Assembly (NCBI GenBank): GCA_003231035.1
Contig: QIHU01000017.1
Coordinates: 1 to 12,494, forward strand
Reading direction: 5' to 3'
Length of the DNA stretch: 12,494 nucleotides
From: Acidobacteriota bacterium
Lineage (GTDB): Bacteria > Acidobacteriota > Thermoanaerobaculia > Multivoradales > SZUA-115
The translations under genes and the position numbers were made by a program. Shown piece by piece: positions 1 to 5,141 of this stretch. Below the pieces are notes generated by a model. That model saw only the letters and a list, made by a program, of their open reading frames with translations. It was not told where the DNA came from and made no database searches. How positions within the stretch are numbered: position 1 is the stretch's first letter; every line of letters starts with the position of its first letter.

Positions 1-2
1 CC

Positions 3-293
3 GACGAGGAGACGCTCGACGCCGTTCTTCGTCTTTGTGGCTGGGTTCACGCCGAGTGGGTGCGGATCCATCCGTTCGCCAACGGCACTGGGCGAACCGC
101 CCGCTTGTGGGCCAACTTCATCGCCCTGCGCTATCGGCTCGCGCCCTTCGTCCGCTTGCGGCCACGGCCTGCCCAGGCGGCCTATGCCGCGGCGGCGCGG
201 GCGGCAATGCTCGGTGACCCCGCCCCCACGGCCCGTCTCTTCAAGGCGCTGTTCTTCCACCACATGAAGGAGTGGCCGAAAGAGGCTCATTGA
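3..293 (+). CDS. Fic domain protein, C-terminal part (5' end outside window)
   Basis: The reading frame is open from base 3 to a TGA at 291-293, so this is the end of a gene that starts before the window. It carries a Fic-type motif, HPFANGTGR, followed by TARLWANFIALR, as in the Fic/Doc family. Fic enzymes transfer AMP or other phosphate-containing groups to hydroxyl side chains; the His is the general base, and the Asp/Glu of the canonical HxFx(D/E)GNGR holds Mg2+. Here that acidic position is Asn, and the Asn before the final GR is Thr, so activity cannot be assumed. The tail after the motif is Arg/Ala-rich and ends about 50 residues later, as in short Fic proteins. An N-terminal inhibitory helix or DNA-binding domain would lie outside the window. 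It faces the minus-strand islet convergently. Confidence 0.8.
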   Translation, partial: DEETLDAVLRLCGWVHAEWVRIHPFANGTGRTARLWANFIALRYRLAPFVRLRPRPAQAAYAAAARAAMLGDPAPTARLFKALFFHHMKEWPKEAH

Positions 294-346
294 GGCGGAA
301 TTCCCCCCGTTTTTCAGAGCCATGCGGAGGAAGTAAACCTTTGGGG

Positions 347-368
347 CTGAGAGGGTTGCGGCTCTCGG
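347..368. terminator. Possible stem-loop between convergent genes
   Basis: CTGAGAG at 347-353 can pair with CTCTCGG at 362-368 (seven pairs, one of them G-U) around an eight-base loop. It lies between the Fic stop at 293 and the stop of the minus-strand gene at 400. It has no U-tract on either strand, so a terminator role is only a guess. Nothing else recognisable lies in 294-399. Confidence 0.25.
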
Positions 369-399
369 TCTTCGAGGCTGAGGTCTTGGGTGAGGTGGA

Positions 400-885
400 C
401 TAGAGCTTGTTGGGAGAAGATGGACCTGGGCTCTCAAGCTTCAGATCGAGTGGAACGCGGGTCACGATCGATCCCTCATCGTCTGGTGTTGGATGGTACC
501 GGAGATTGAACCAGTAGGTCCCCGAGCCTCTAAACGGGATGGATTGGATCTGGATCACTAGCCGTGTTCGGACGTTTTCTTCAAGATCCCCTTGAACCTG
601 TACGAAGGGGTCATGCGTCTCACCGTCGGGTGTTGTGACCGTCACCGAAACTAGGAACTTCTCCTGCTTGCCACGCTGACTCCGATCCCAGGTTGATACG
701 AGTTGGTGATCAAGAAGCAAAGCTGGGTTGTCTGCCTCCTGGACCTCTGGGATGGTCTGAATGCTCAATTCGTCGGCAATTTCAAGCAAGCTCATGACGT
801 TTGACAGCTTGTCGATGCTCGCTCTATGACAGAAGATTGCCCAGCGGATCTCAGCCACGCGCCACCCCGACATCGCTCGCAACAT
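400..885 (-). CDS. DUF6941-like protein, third gene of a toxin-antitoxin operon
   Basis: A predicted soluble beta-rich protein of 161 residues with no signal peptide or membrane segment. The pattern of a short start, then RWAIFCHRASID, a middle region with SVTVTTPDGE, and a late FRGSGTYWFNLRYHP strand before VPLDLKLE, resembles the DUF6941 family of unknown function. That match is from memory of the family pattern. The gene overlaps the end of the antitoxin gene by 35 bases, or by 23 if the second ATG at 873 is used. Neither start has a good Shine-Dalgarno site, which suits translational coupling. It is the last gene of a run of five on this strand. As the third gene after a toxin and a tailed antitoxin it occupies the place of the SecB-like chaperone in TAC systems, but its sequence does not look like SecB. 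Function unknown. Confidence 0.7.
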   Translation of the reverse strand: MLRAMSGWRVAEIRWAIFCHRASIDKLSNVMSLLEIADELSIQTIPEVQEADNPALLLDHQLVSTWDRSQRGKQEKFLVSVTVTTPDGETHDPFVQVQGDLEENVRTRLVIQIQSIPFRGSGTYWFNLRYHPTPDDEGSIVTRVPLDLKLESPGPSSPNKL

Positions 886-1285
886 TGATCGGTGGGCTCG
901 CGGAGATTGCCGTGCCTGGAAATTGAACGACTGGAGCTAAGACTTCTTCATAGTTCCGGTTCCCAAGGGCCTCCTCGTGCCGATCGTCCAGTTCGCGGGC
1001 CTCTTCGATGGTCATCACGCGCACGACCTCTCGGCCGTCGGCGATCAAGCGGATTTCCACCAGAGCTTTGAGCGCGCGCGCAAGCTTCACTAGCGTGCGC
1101 AGGGTGAAATTACCACCGTTTCCGTTGAGCAACTTGCTGATGTACGGCGGCGTTGCTTCAATCGCGGTTGCGAGGGCTGACCGGGACATCTCTTGCTCTT
1201 CCATGAGCCGGTGTAGATCATCTTCGAAGCCCATCCGGGACAAGGCCATCCAGTATTCTGTTGACCGATTCTCTTCTGGGTTCAT
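851..1285 (-). CDS. HigA/XRE-type antitoxin with C-terminal extension
   Basis: A 144-residue protein with an XRE/Cro-type helix-turn-helix at about residues 20-80: SRSALATAIEATPPYISKLL is followed by GNFTLRTLVKLARAL. This is the layout of HigA antitoxins, which bind the cognate toxin and repress their own operon. Residues 90-144 form an extra tail: a charged helix (TIEEARELDDRHEEAL), then a hydrophobic Pro/Val/Ala-rich stretch including APVVQFPG. Many HigA proteins end soon after the helix-turn-helix. Tails of this kind in TAC systems are chaperone-addiction segments. The start ATG overlaps the toxin stop in an ATGA arrangement, so the two are translationally coupled. An AGGAG lies about ten bases upstream. 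The tail's role is inferred; the domain assignment is strong. Confidence 0.85.
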   Translation of the reverse strand: MNPEENRSTEYWMALSRMGFEDDLHRLMEEQEMSRSALATAIEATPPYISKLLNGNGGNFTLRTLVKLARALKALVEIRLIADGREVVRVMTIEEARELDDRHEEALGNRNYEEVLAPVVQFPGTAISASPPINVASDVGVARG

Positions 1286-1704
1286 CTGGGTTCGTCTCCT
1301 GGTAGCAATAGGGCGCCCGAGGATTCTGCCACCAAGTAACGGGCGCGGTATTCAACTGCCCTTTCGATTTCGCGCTTCGGGGTCTTCTGGCTCTGCTTGT
1401 AGAAGCGGTGTGTACAGATTATGAGTCGACGAACGCGGGGAGCATAGAACCAGAGAACCCTGATTGCTCCTCGTCGAAACTCGAAGATGTCCTTTCCCAG
1501 TGGCTTGCATTTGTTCTTGTTGCGGGTATCCGGGCCATGATCTGAGATATGCCGTTCAAGGATGGCCAGCATGGCCTGTGCGTCGGGGTCGGCCGGGTCA
1601 GCCCTGAGTAGCTCGTCCCGCACGGTACGCCCTTGCGAGTCGGCTACCGCCAGGACATGCCAGACAGCCTCTTCGGGCGGCCTGCCGATTCGTGTTAGAC
1701 GCAC
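1282..1704 (-). CDS. HigB/RelE-superfamily toxin (Gp49-like)
   Basis: The protein has the signature of the phage-derived Gp49-like/HigB group of RelE-type toxins. KPLGKDIFEFRRGAIRVLWF is followed by a beta strand (RRLIICTHRFYKQ) and the characteristic KTPKREIERA helix, at about residues 68-116 of 140. Family members are ribosome-dependent mRNA endonucleases; the basic residues around the two strands form the active surface. I chose the GTG at 1702-1704 because AGGAG sits five bases upstream. A TTG at 1729-1731 would add nine residues but has no ribosome binding site. The toxin comes first and the antitoxin second, the usual HigBA order, with a four-base ATGA overlap. Its basic, Cys/Lys-rich core (NKNKCK) is intact, so the toxin looks full-length. 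Confidence 0.85.
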   Translation of the reverse strand: MRLTRIGRPPEEAVWHVLAVADSQGRTVRDELLRADPADPDAQAMLAILERHISDHGPDTRNKNKCKPLGKDIFEFRRGAIRVLWFYAPRVRRLIICTHRFYKQSQKTPKREIERAVEYRARYLVAESSGALLLPGDEPR

Positions 1705-1705
1705 T

Positions 1706-1721
1706 TTAACTCCTGAGTTAA
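1706..1721. promoter_or_regulatory. Palindrome over toxin ribosome binding site (candidate HigA operator)
   Basis: TTAACTC-CT-GAGTTAA is a perfect inverted repeat with seven-base arms and a two-base centre. On the minus strand it covers the AGGAG used by the GTG start at 1704. HigA-type repressors bind short palindromes at their own promoters, so this could be the operator. As RNA the arms would be too close to fold unless the centre opened. A TTGACT at 1731-1726, seventeen bases before a TAAAGT, could be a sigma-70 promoter around the same palindrome, but it would place transcription start inside the toxin gene. Confidence 0.45.
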
Positions 1722-1798
1722 CTTCAGTCAAGGGCTAGCCGGCAGGATGGTCGCTACCATTGGTGGCCGCACCTGCCCGTGAACGGTGAACTTCCAGC

Positions 1799-2014
1799 CT
1801 AGTAACCGACCCGGTTAGCCTTCGTGGCGGGCGCTTCTATCCATGCAACGAACTTATGCAATGGGATGGAGTGAAATATCTCGTCCCCCGCCCCTTTCCA
1901 TTTGAGCGCCACTGGAGTGAGTCGTATAGTACCGACTACCTTCCTGTCCCTCCCTATAATTACCTTGTCTACGCGCTGCGGGGTTGGTTGGAATGAGTTT
2001 GTAAGTTTCGGCAT
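1799..2014 (-). CDS. Hypothetical 71-residue protein downstream of the wHTH regulator
   Basis: A 71-residue basic protein that I do not recognise. It has no signal peptide or membrane segment. The middle contains short beta-prone stretches (DKVIIGRDRKVVGTIRLTP, then ALKWKG) and a HSIPLHKFVAWIE segment. The gene is well supported as real: AAAGGAG lies six bases before the ATG, and its start overlaps the stop of the preceding regulator gene by one base (TGATG), so the two are coupled. It reads from the strong promoter upstream of the regulator. After its stop there are about 70 bases before the toxin TTG/GTG starts and no obvious terminator, so transcription may continue into the toxin-antitoxin genes. 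Confidence 0.65.
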   Translation of the reverse strand: MPKLTNSFQPTPQRVDKVIIGRDRKVVGTIRLTPVALKWKGAGDEIFHSIPLHKFVAWIEAPATKANRVGY

Positions 2015-2415
2015 CAGATTCTCCTTTGGGGCTGCTTAAGGCCGAGAGCTTCGAGGACTTGGTCCATCTTGGAGTCGAGGCTGGCGAGTCTCTGCTCCAT
2101 CCGAGTGAGCCGGTCTGGAGCAGGCTTTGCCCCGCGCTGCAATAGTGCTGGTGCTTCCACTGTCGGCGTGTTTGCTTTAGAATGAGGGGTTGAAAGTCGG
2201 AAGAACTTGTTCCGTTTTCGGCCGGTAGGTACTTCCTCAATTATGCCGTCACGCTCCAGGCTCTTGATGAGGTTGTGAATCGCGGCTGCGGCGTTCGTGT
2301 CTGTGGAGCCGATCTGGAGCTGCTCTCTGATTTCTCGGGACTGGAAGTGCTGACCGTCCTCTCCGTATTGTTGGATCGCCTGTAAGATGTTCTCTCTAGT
2401 GGGTTGCGTTGCCAT
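2014..2415 (-). CDS. Winged-helix DNA-binding protein with C-terminal coiled coil
   Basis: A 133-residue protein. Residues about 6-75 look like a winged helix: TRENILQAIQQYG, then a recognition region (SREIREQLQIGSTDTNAAAA), LIKSLERDGIIEEV and a wing ending in KRNKFFRLS. A Pro/Ala-rich linker leads to a predicted coiled coil at about 101-124 (RLTRMEQRLASLDSKMDQVL) that could dimerise it. The ATG at 2413-2415 is chosen because AAGGAGG lies five bases upstream, an almost ideal site. A longer frame from 2481 would run back through the promoter. It is the first gene of the minus-strand cluster and sits directly behind repeated GTACT elements, which suggests autoregulation. No specific family name is claimed. 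Confidence 0.8.
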   Translation of the reverse strand: MATQPTRENILQAIQQYGEDGQHFQSREIREQLQIGSTDTNAAAAIHNLIKSLERDGIIEEVPTGRKRNKFFRLSTPHSKANTPTVEAPALLQRGAKPAPDRLTRMEQRLASLDSKMDQVLEALGLKQPQRRI

Positions 2416-2434
2416 GGTTACCTCCTTAGGTCGT

Positions 2435-2477
2435 GTACTATATTTACGGCCAGTACTGATGTCAAGTAAAATGTACT
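2435..2477. promoter_or_regulatory. Repeated GTACT elements over the promoter (candidate operator)
   Basis: GTACT occurs at 2435-2439, 2453-2457 and 2473-2477, 18 and 20 bases apart, so roughly on one face of the helix. The middle copy lies inside the perfect palindrome CAGTACTG (2451-2458). TTTAC at 2443-2447 and GTAAA at 2466-2470 form flanking inverted arms. The elements span both the -10 and -35 boxes, as expected for a repressor site. The adjacent winged-helix protein is the natural candidate to bind them. Confidence 0.5.
2437..2465 (-). promoter_or_regulatory. Near-consensus sigma-70 promoter for the regulator operon
   Basis: On the minus strand TTGACA (2465-2460) is followed by a 17-base spacer and TATAGT (2442-2437), five of six matches to the -10 consensus. 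Transcription would begin near 2430, giving a leader of about 15 bases that contains the AAGGAGG site before the ATG at 2415. This is the best promoter in the window. Confidence 0.75.
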
Positions 2478-2655
2478 GCAATCAGTGGAGGGGTGGCTGC
2501 TGCTGAAAGCCGCGAGACAGAGTTGTCCGGCCCTTCGTGGGCGCGATCGGCTGTGGCCTCGCTCGGCCCACCTGCTTTGTGGTTTACTGCGCTGTCCGCG
2601 CCGATTAACCAAGCTGCTGCTATCCGCAGCTAGAAGCCCATGGAGAACCCCACCC

Positions 2656-3129
2656 ATGAACATCATCCCCGCACTACTCGGCGAGCACGCTGTGATCTAC
2701 GCGTTGCTCGACAAGATCGAGCGCAAGAAGCAGGAATAGAACCCGGACGAGACGAGATTGGCGGTAGTTATGTTGGCCTCGGCCTTGGAGAGCCATGCCG
2801 CGTTGGAGGAGGACCTGCTGTTCAAGGAGTTGGAACCGCACCTCGGTCTGGGCTCGGGGCCACTGGGCGTGATGCTTGCCGATCACGAACAGATCGAAGT
2901 GATCCTCGCCCGCCTGGCACTGGCGTCCGCTGAGGAGATCGAACCGCTGGCGACCCAGCTCATCGCGATGACCCGGGAGCACTTCGACAAGGAGGAAAGG
3001 GTGCTCTTCGGCTTGGCCGAGGAGCATCTGTCGGCGGAGCTACTGGAGAAACTCGGTACCCAGTGGCCTCAGAGTCGCACTGTCCATATCCGCAGTGTCG
3101 GTATCAGCAGTACGAAAGGCGCCAGCTAG
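2656..3129 (+). pseudogene. Hemerythrin HHE-domain protein interrupted by an in-frame TAG
   Basis: One frame from ATG 2656 to TAG 3127-3129 encodes a hemerythrin-like four-helix protein, broken by a TAG at 2737-2739 after codon 27. Helix 1 before the stop is MNIIPALLGEHAVIYALLDK, with the first His ligand. After it, in the same frame, come SHAALEEDLLFKEL, a DHEQIE helix and HFDKEERVLFGLAEEHL, which carry the remaining His and Glu ligands of the di-iron HHE fold. The spacing across the stop matches intact family members, so one nonsense change is the simplest explanation. A distal product could start at TTG 2758 or ATG 2770 but would lack helix 1 and has no good ribosome site. HHE proteins serve oxygen, NO or iron sensing and damage repair. 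General TAG recoding is unlikely, since other genes here end in TAG. Confidence 0.75.
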
Positions 3130-3578
3130 CCCGGCTCCTCCCAGCGAACCTCATTGCCGACGTGGATCTCGGCATCTTCGAGCACATCGACGTAGATGCC
3201 GGCCGCGGTGTGCTCTTTCATCGCGGCGCGCAGCCCTTGGAAAGCTTCGTCCATGCGGCCACAGCCGTGAGTCACTCCGGCGACCCGGAGCCGGGCGCCG
3301 CCGATGCACAGCACCCGGCCCTTGGTATCGGTGAGCGGTAGCCCGCGAACCATCAGGTTGGCCCGGCGCCAGATGGGTTCGATCTGGGCGTCGAGCTCGG
3401 TGCTGAGTAATTCGAACTTCTCCGCTTCGATGATGGTGATCTGCCGCGGCCGATCTAGATTGGCGTCGCCCTCGATGCCCCGCTGAGCGATCAGTTTGGC
3501 GGCTTGCGCTGACTCCATCGGCGCACGCTTGGCCGGTTTGATCCACAGGGCGGCGAGGACTGCCGGTTCGATGCTCAT
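3126..3578 (-). CDS. MOSC-domain protein
   Basis: A 150-residue single MOSC domain (the C-terminal domain of molybdenum cofactor sulfurase), which in the family binds sulfur or molybdenum cofactor-related groups. Visible landmarks are RGIEGDAN near residue 34, RQITIIEAEKFE near 45, RRANLMVRGLPLTD at 71-84, the GGARLRVAG strand, and a conserved cysteine at residue 106 in THGCGRMDEA, where MOSC proteins carry the sulfur-binding Cys. Single-domain MOSC proteins of this length are common and mostly uncharacterised; the substrate is unknown. The ATG overlaps the stop of the upstream secreted-protein gene by four bases (ATGA), so the two form a coupled pair. The 3' end overlaps that of the hemerythrin frame by four bases in convergent orientation. 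Confidence 0.85.
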   Translation of the reverse strand: MSIEPAVLAALWIKPAKRAPMESAQAAKLIAQRGIEGDANLDRPRQITIIEAEKFELLSTELDAQIEPIWRRANLMVRGLPLTDTKGRVLCIGGARLRVAGVTHGCGRMDEAFQGLRAAMKEHTAAGIYVDVLEDAEIHVGNEVRWEEPG

Positions 3579-4360
3579 GGCTCGCCCTCTTTCATCGGCT
3601 CACTGTCGGGCGACTCGAACGTGGAATCCGGGATGGACTCCAAGACGGCGATGTCCGCCAGGGGCAATTCGCGGCCGGAGGCGGGATTCTTCCGACCGGA
3701 GGCCAGCATGATCTCGCCGTGGCGTTGCCAGCCGGTCCAGTCCCACTGGGTGGGCTCCTGGCCCTCTTCATGACTTTGCAGAGAGTAGGCCCAGCGGTCC
3801 ATCAAGTGAGTCTCTGGGTTGATGTAGGCCCAGTATTGGTCGCCCGGCGTGAGACCGACACCCGCGAAGCTCAGGTGGAGCTTGTCGTAGGTGACGCCAG
3901 CTACCGTTTCTTGGCCATCGTAGGTCAGGGTGACGCCGGGATCGCGCAGCTTGTAGGGCATGAGCAGCCAGTAGGTGTCGTTGATCCAGGCGGCGTGGGC
4001 GGATTCCAGCGCCTTGGTCAGCTCGTCGCCCGCGAGCATCGTGCCGTCTCGCCAGCCCTTGCCTTGGCGGTTGACGACGTTGTGCAGGATTACATGGTGG
4101 TGCCCATCGCGGTCGGTGAACTCTAGCCGGTGGCGTCCCGCGTGCTTGTCCCAGTGATGGGTACGGAAACCGGCGAACTTGAAGCGGATGAACCGGGTGG
4201 CCTGCCAGGCCTCTTCGCCGCCGAGGGCTTCCATCACCTGGGCGGCGAGGGTCTGGGCCTTATTGTCCTCGGCGACCGTGGACTGAGCAAAGGCGAAGGA
4301 GAGGACACAGATCCCGAGGAACAGAGTCCCAGGGCGACGGAAGGTCCTGAAATGAAGCAT
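3575..4360 (-). CDS. Exported protein of unknown function (LolA-like or DUF6503-like beta protein)
   Basis: The ATG at 4358-4360 is chosen because it begins a good Sec signal peptide (MLHFRTFRRP, then LFLGICVLSFAFA, cleavage near AFA-QS or TVA-ED) and has GAGG six bases upstream. A longer frame to 4465 adds a low-complexity Pro/Arg leader and is unlikely. The mature part begins AQTLAAQVMEALGGEEAWQATRFIRF, followed by alternating strands with many Trp/His/Tyr (YDGQETVAGVTYDKLHLSF, DQYWAYINPETHLMDRWAY). This pattern occurs in secreted single-domain proteins of Acidobacteria, Planctomycetes and Bacteroidetes that resemble LolA or DUF6503; I cannot tell which. It probably acts in the periplasm. 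It is coupled to the MOSC gene by an ATGA overlap. About 260 residues, apparently complete. Confidence 0.7.
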   Translation of the reverse strand: MLHFRTFRRPGTLFLGICVLSFAFAQSTVAEDNKAQTLAAQVMEALGGEEAWQATRFIRFKFAGFRTHHWDKHAGRHRLEFTDRDGHHHVILHNVVNRQGKGWRDGTMLAGDELTKALESAHAAWINDTYWLLMPYKLRDPGVTLTYDGQETVAGVTYDKLHLSFAGVGLTPGDQYWAYINPETHLMDRWAYSLQSHEEGQEPTQWDWTGWQRHGEIMLASGRKNPASGRELPLADIAVLESIPDSTFESPDSEPMKEGEP

Positions 4361-4494
4361 CGGTGGCCTCGCGGTTCGGTCGATGAGAGGTCGGGCAACG
4401 GCGATGGAGCCGAAGCGCATCGTACCGGCGAAAGGCAGAGGAGGGAAGGGGGGGAGAATCGGCAAGCGAGTGTTGACGATGCCCCCGCGTGTGA

Positions 4495-4513
4495 CTTAGG
4501 GAACTACCCTGAG
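4495..4513 (-). terminator. Weak stem-loop after the Cys-rich gene
   Basis: CTTAGGG and CCCTGAG can form a seven-pair stem (one G-U) around a five-base loop, about 30 bases past the stop of the minus-strand gene at 4545. It lacks a U-tract, so it is a weak terminator candidate at best. The rest of 4361-4544 shows no gene. Confidence 0.25.
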
Positions 4514-4544
4514 CGAGGCGCCGAGGTCGATCACGACTCGAAAG

Positions 4545-4871
4545 CTAGAATGAACAGCTAGTTCCTTCAAGGCTGAGTTCGTAGTCTTCCTGGCACTGCA
4601 TTCTTGCGAAGAAGTTGGCTCCGAAGGCGTTGTACTCGCATTGGAGTCGCTGCTGGCTTCCTTGAGGCAAAGTCGCGCAGCTGGCGAGGGCTTGATTGAG
4701 GCTGTTGGTAGCGTTGGCTAGGCAGATCTGAAGTTGGGAGAGCAAACCGTCACAGTCGTCCTGGGGGTACGGAGGGTTACTGAATGGATTGCCCGGGAAG
4801 GCACTGGCCATCGGCTGGATCAAGAGAAGAGAGAGGGCGAGGAGGGCGGCTACAGAAAGAACTTTCTTCAT
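4545..4871 (-). CDS. Small exported cysteine-rich protein
   Basis: Translation from ATG 4869-4871, which has AGGAG six bases upstream, gives 108 residues. The first 24 are a classic signal peptide: MKKVLSVAALLALSLLLIQP followed by MASA, with cleavage before FPGNPF. The mature protein starts with a Pro/Asn-rich segment and then carries exactly six cysteines at residues 40, 50, 65, 78, 93 and 106 (spacings of 9, 14, 12, 14 and 12 residues between them), consistent with three disulfides in a small helical fold. I do not recognise the family. The even spacing suggests a helical-hairpin scaffold rather than a random Cys content. It neighbours the divergent DUF255/DsbD-like gene, so a link to exported thiol chemistry is possible but unproven. 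A longer upstream frame from 4964 has no supporting site. Confidence 0.7.
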   Translation of the reverse strand: MKKVLSVAALLALSLLLIQPMASAFPGNPFSNPPYPQDDCDGLLSQLQICLANATNSLNQALASCATLPQGSQQRLQCEYNAFGANFFARMQCQEDYELSLEGTSCSF

Positions 4872-5125
4872 GGTTGTCTCCTGGTCAGTGGCTGCGGAGT
4901 TGTGCAGCCTCGAGGGTTGCGACCTGGTGGCGCCGATGCCAATCAGGACAAATCGGACTCTCACTTCTCGCCGGAGGCCGAAGCTCGGAAGAAGGCTGAG
5001 AGCATTTGACGCGGGTGCGTCGCCAGTAGACGATATCGGATAAGTCTGTAAATAGCGATGAGTAGATTGTATTGCTTTTCACTTTCGCGGGCCTGCCGAA
5101 CGAGAGCCTCGTGCACAGTACCTGC

Positions 5126-5134
5126 TGGTATCAT
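5126..5134 (+). promoter_or_regulatory. Possible extended -10 promoter giving a leaderless mRNA
   Basis: TGGTATCAT resembles an extended -10 element (TG-N-TATAAT with one mismatch). It ends seven bases before the ATG at 5142, so transcription would begin at or next to the start codon. That ATG has no Shine-Dalgarno site, which suits a leaderless message. No matching -35 box is seen. Confidence 0.3.
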
Positions 5135-5141
5135 CCACTTC

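Noticed and set aside
343..370. Similarity between 343-368 and 7605-7625 (GGGCTGAG then GCGGCTC and CGGT) as a dispersed repeat
   Set aside because: The match is short and gapped in GC-rich sequence; chance is a sufficient explanation without more copies.
1702..1731. TTGACT-N17-TAAAGT as the toxin promoter
   Set aside because: It overlaps the ribosome site and start codon of the toxin; transcription from it would miss the start. Kept only as an alternative in the operator entry.
2485..2655. Possible upstream extension of the hemerythrin frame
   Set aside because: The frame is open but its sequence looks non-coding and the family begins at MNIIPALL; ATG 2656 fits. Nothing else supportable was seen in this gap.
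2737..2739. Genome-wide TAG recoding as the cause of the hemerythrin interruption
   Set aside because: Several intact genes here (MOSC, PLP enzyme, EVE) terminate at TAG at their expected lengths.
4130..4561. Plus-strand frame opposite the exported protein and its upstream gap
   Set aside because: Low-complexity Glu/Gly/Arg content, no Shine-Dalgarno site; the minus frame has a signal peptide and a good start.
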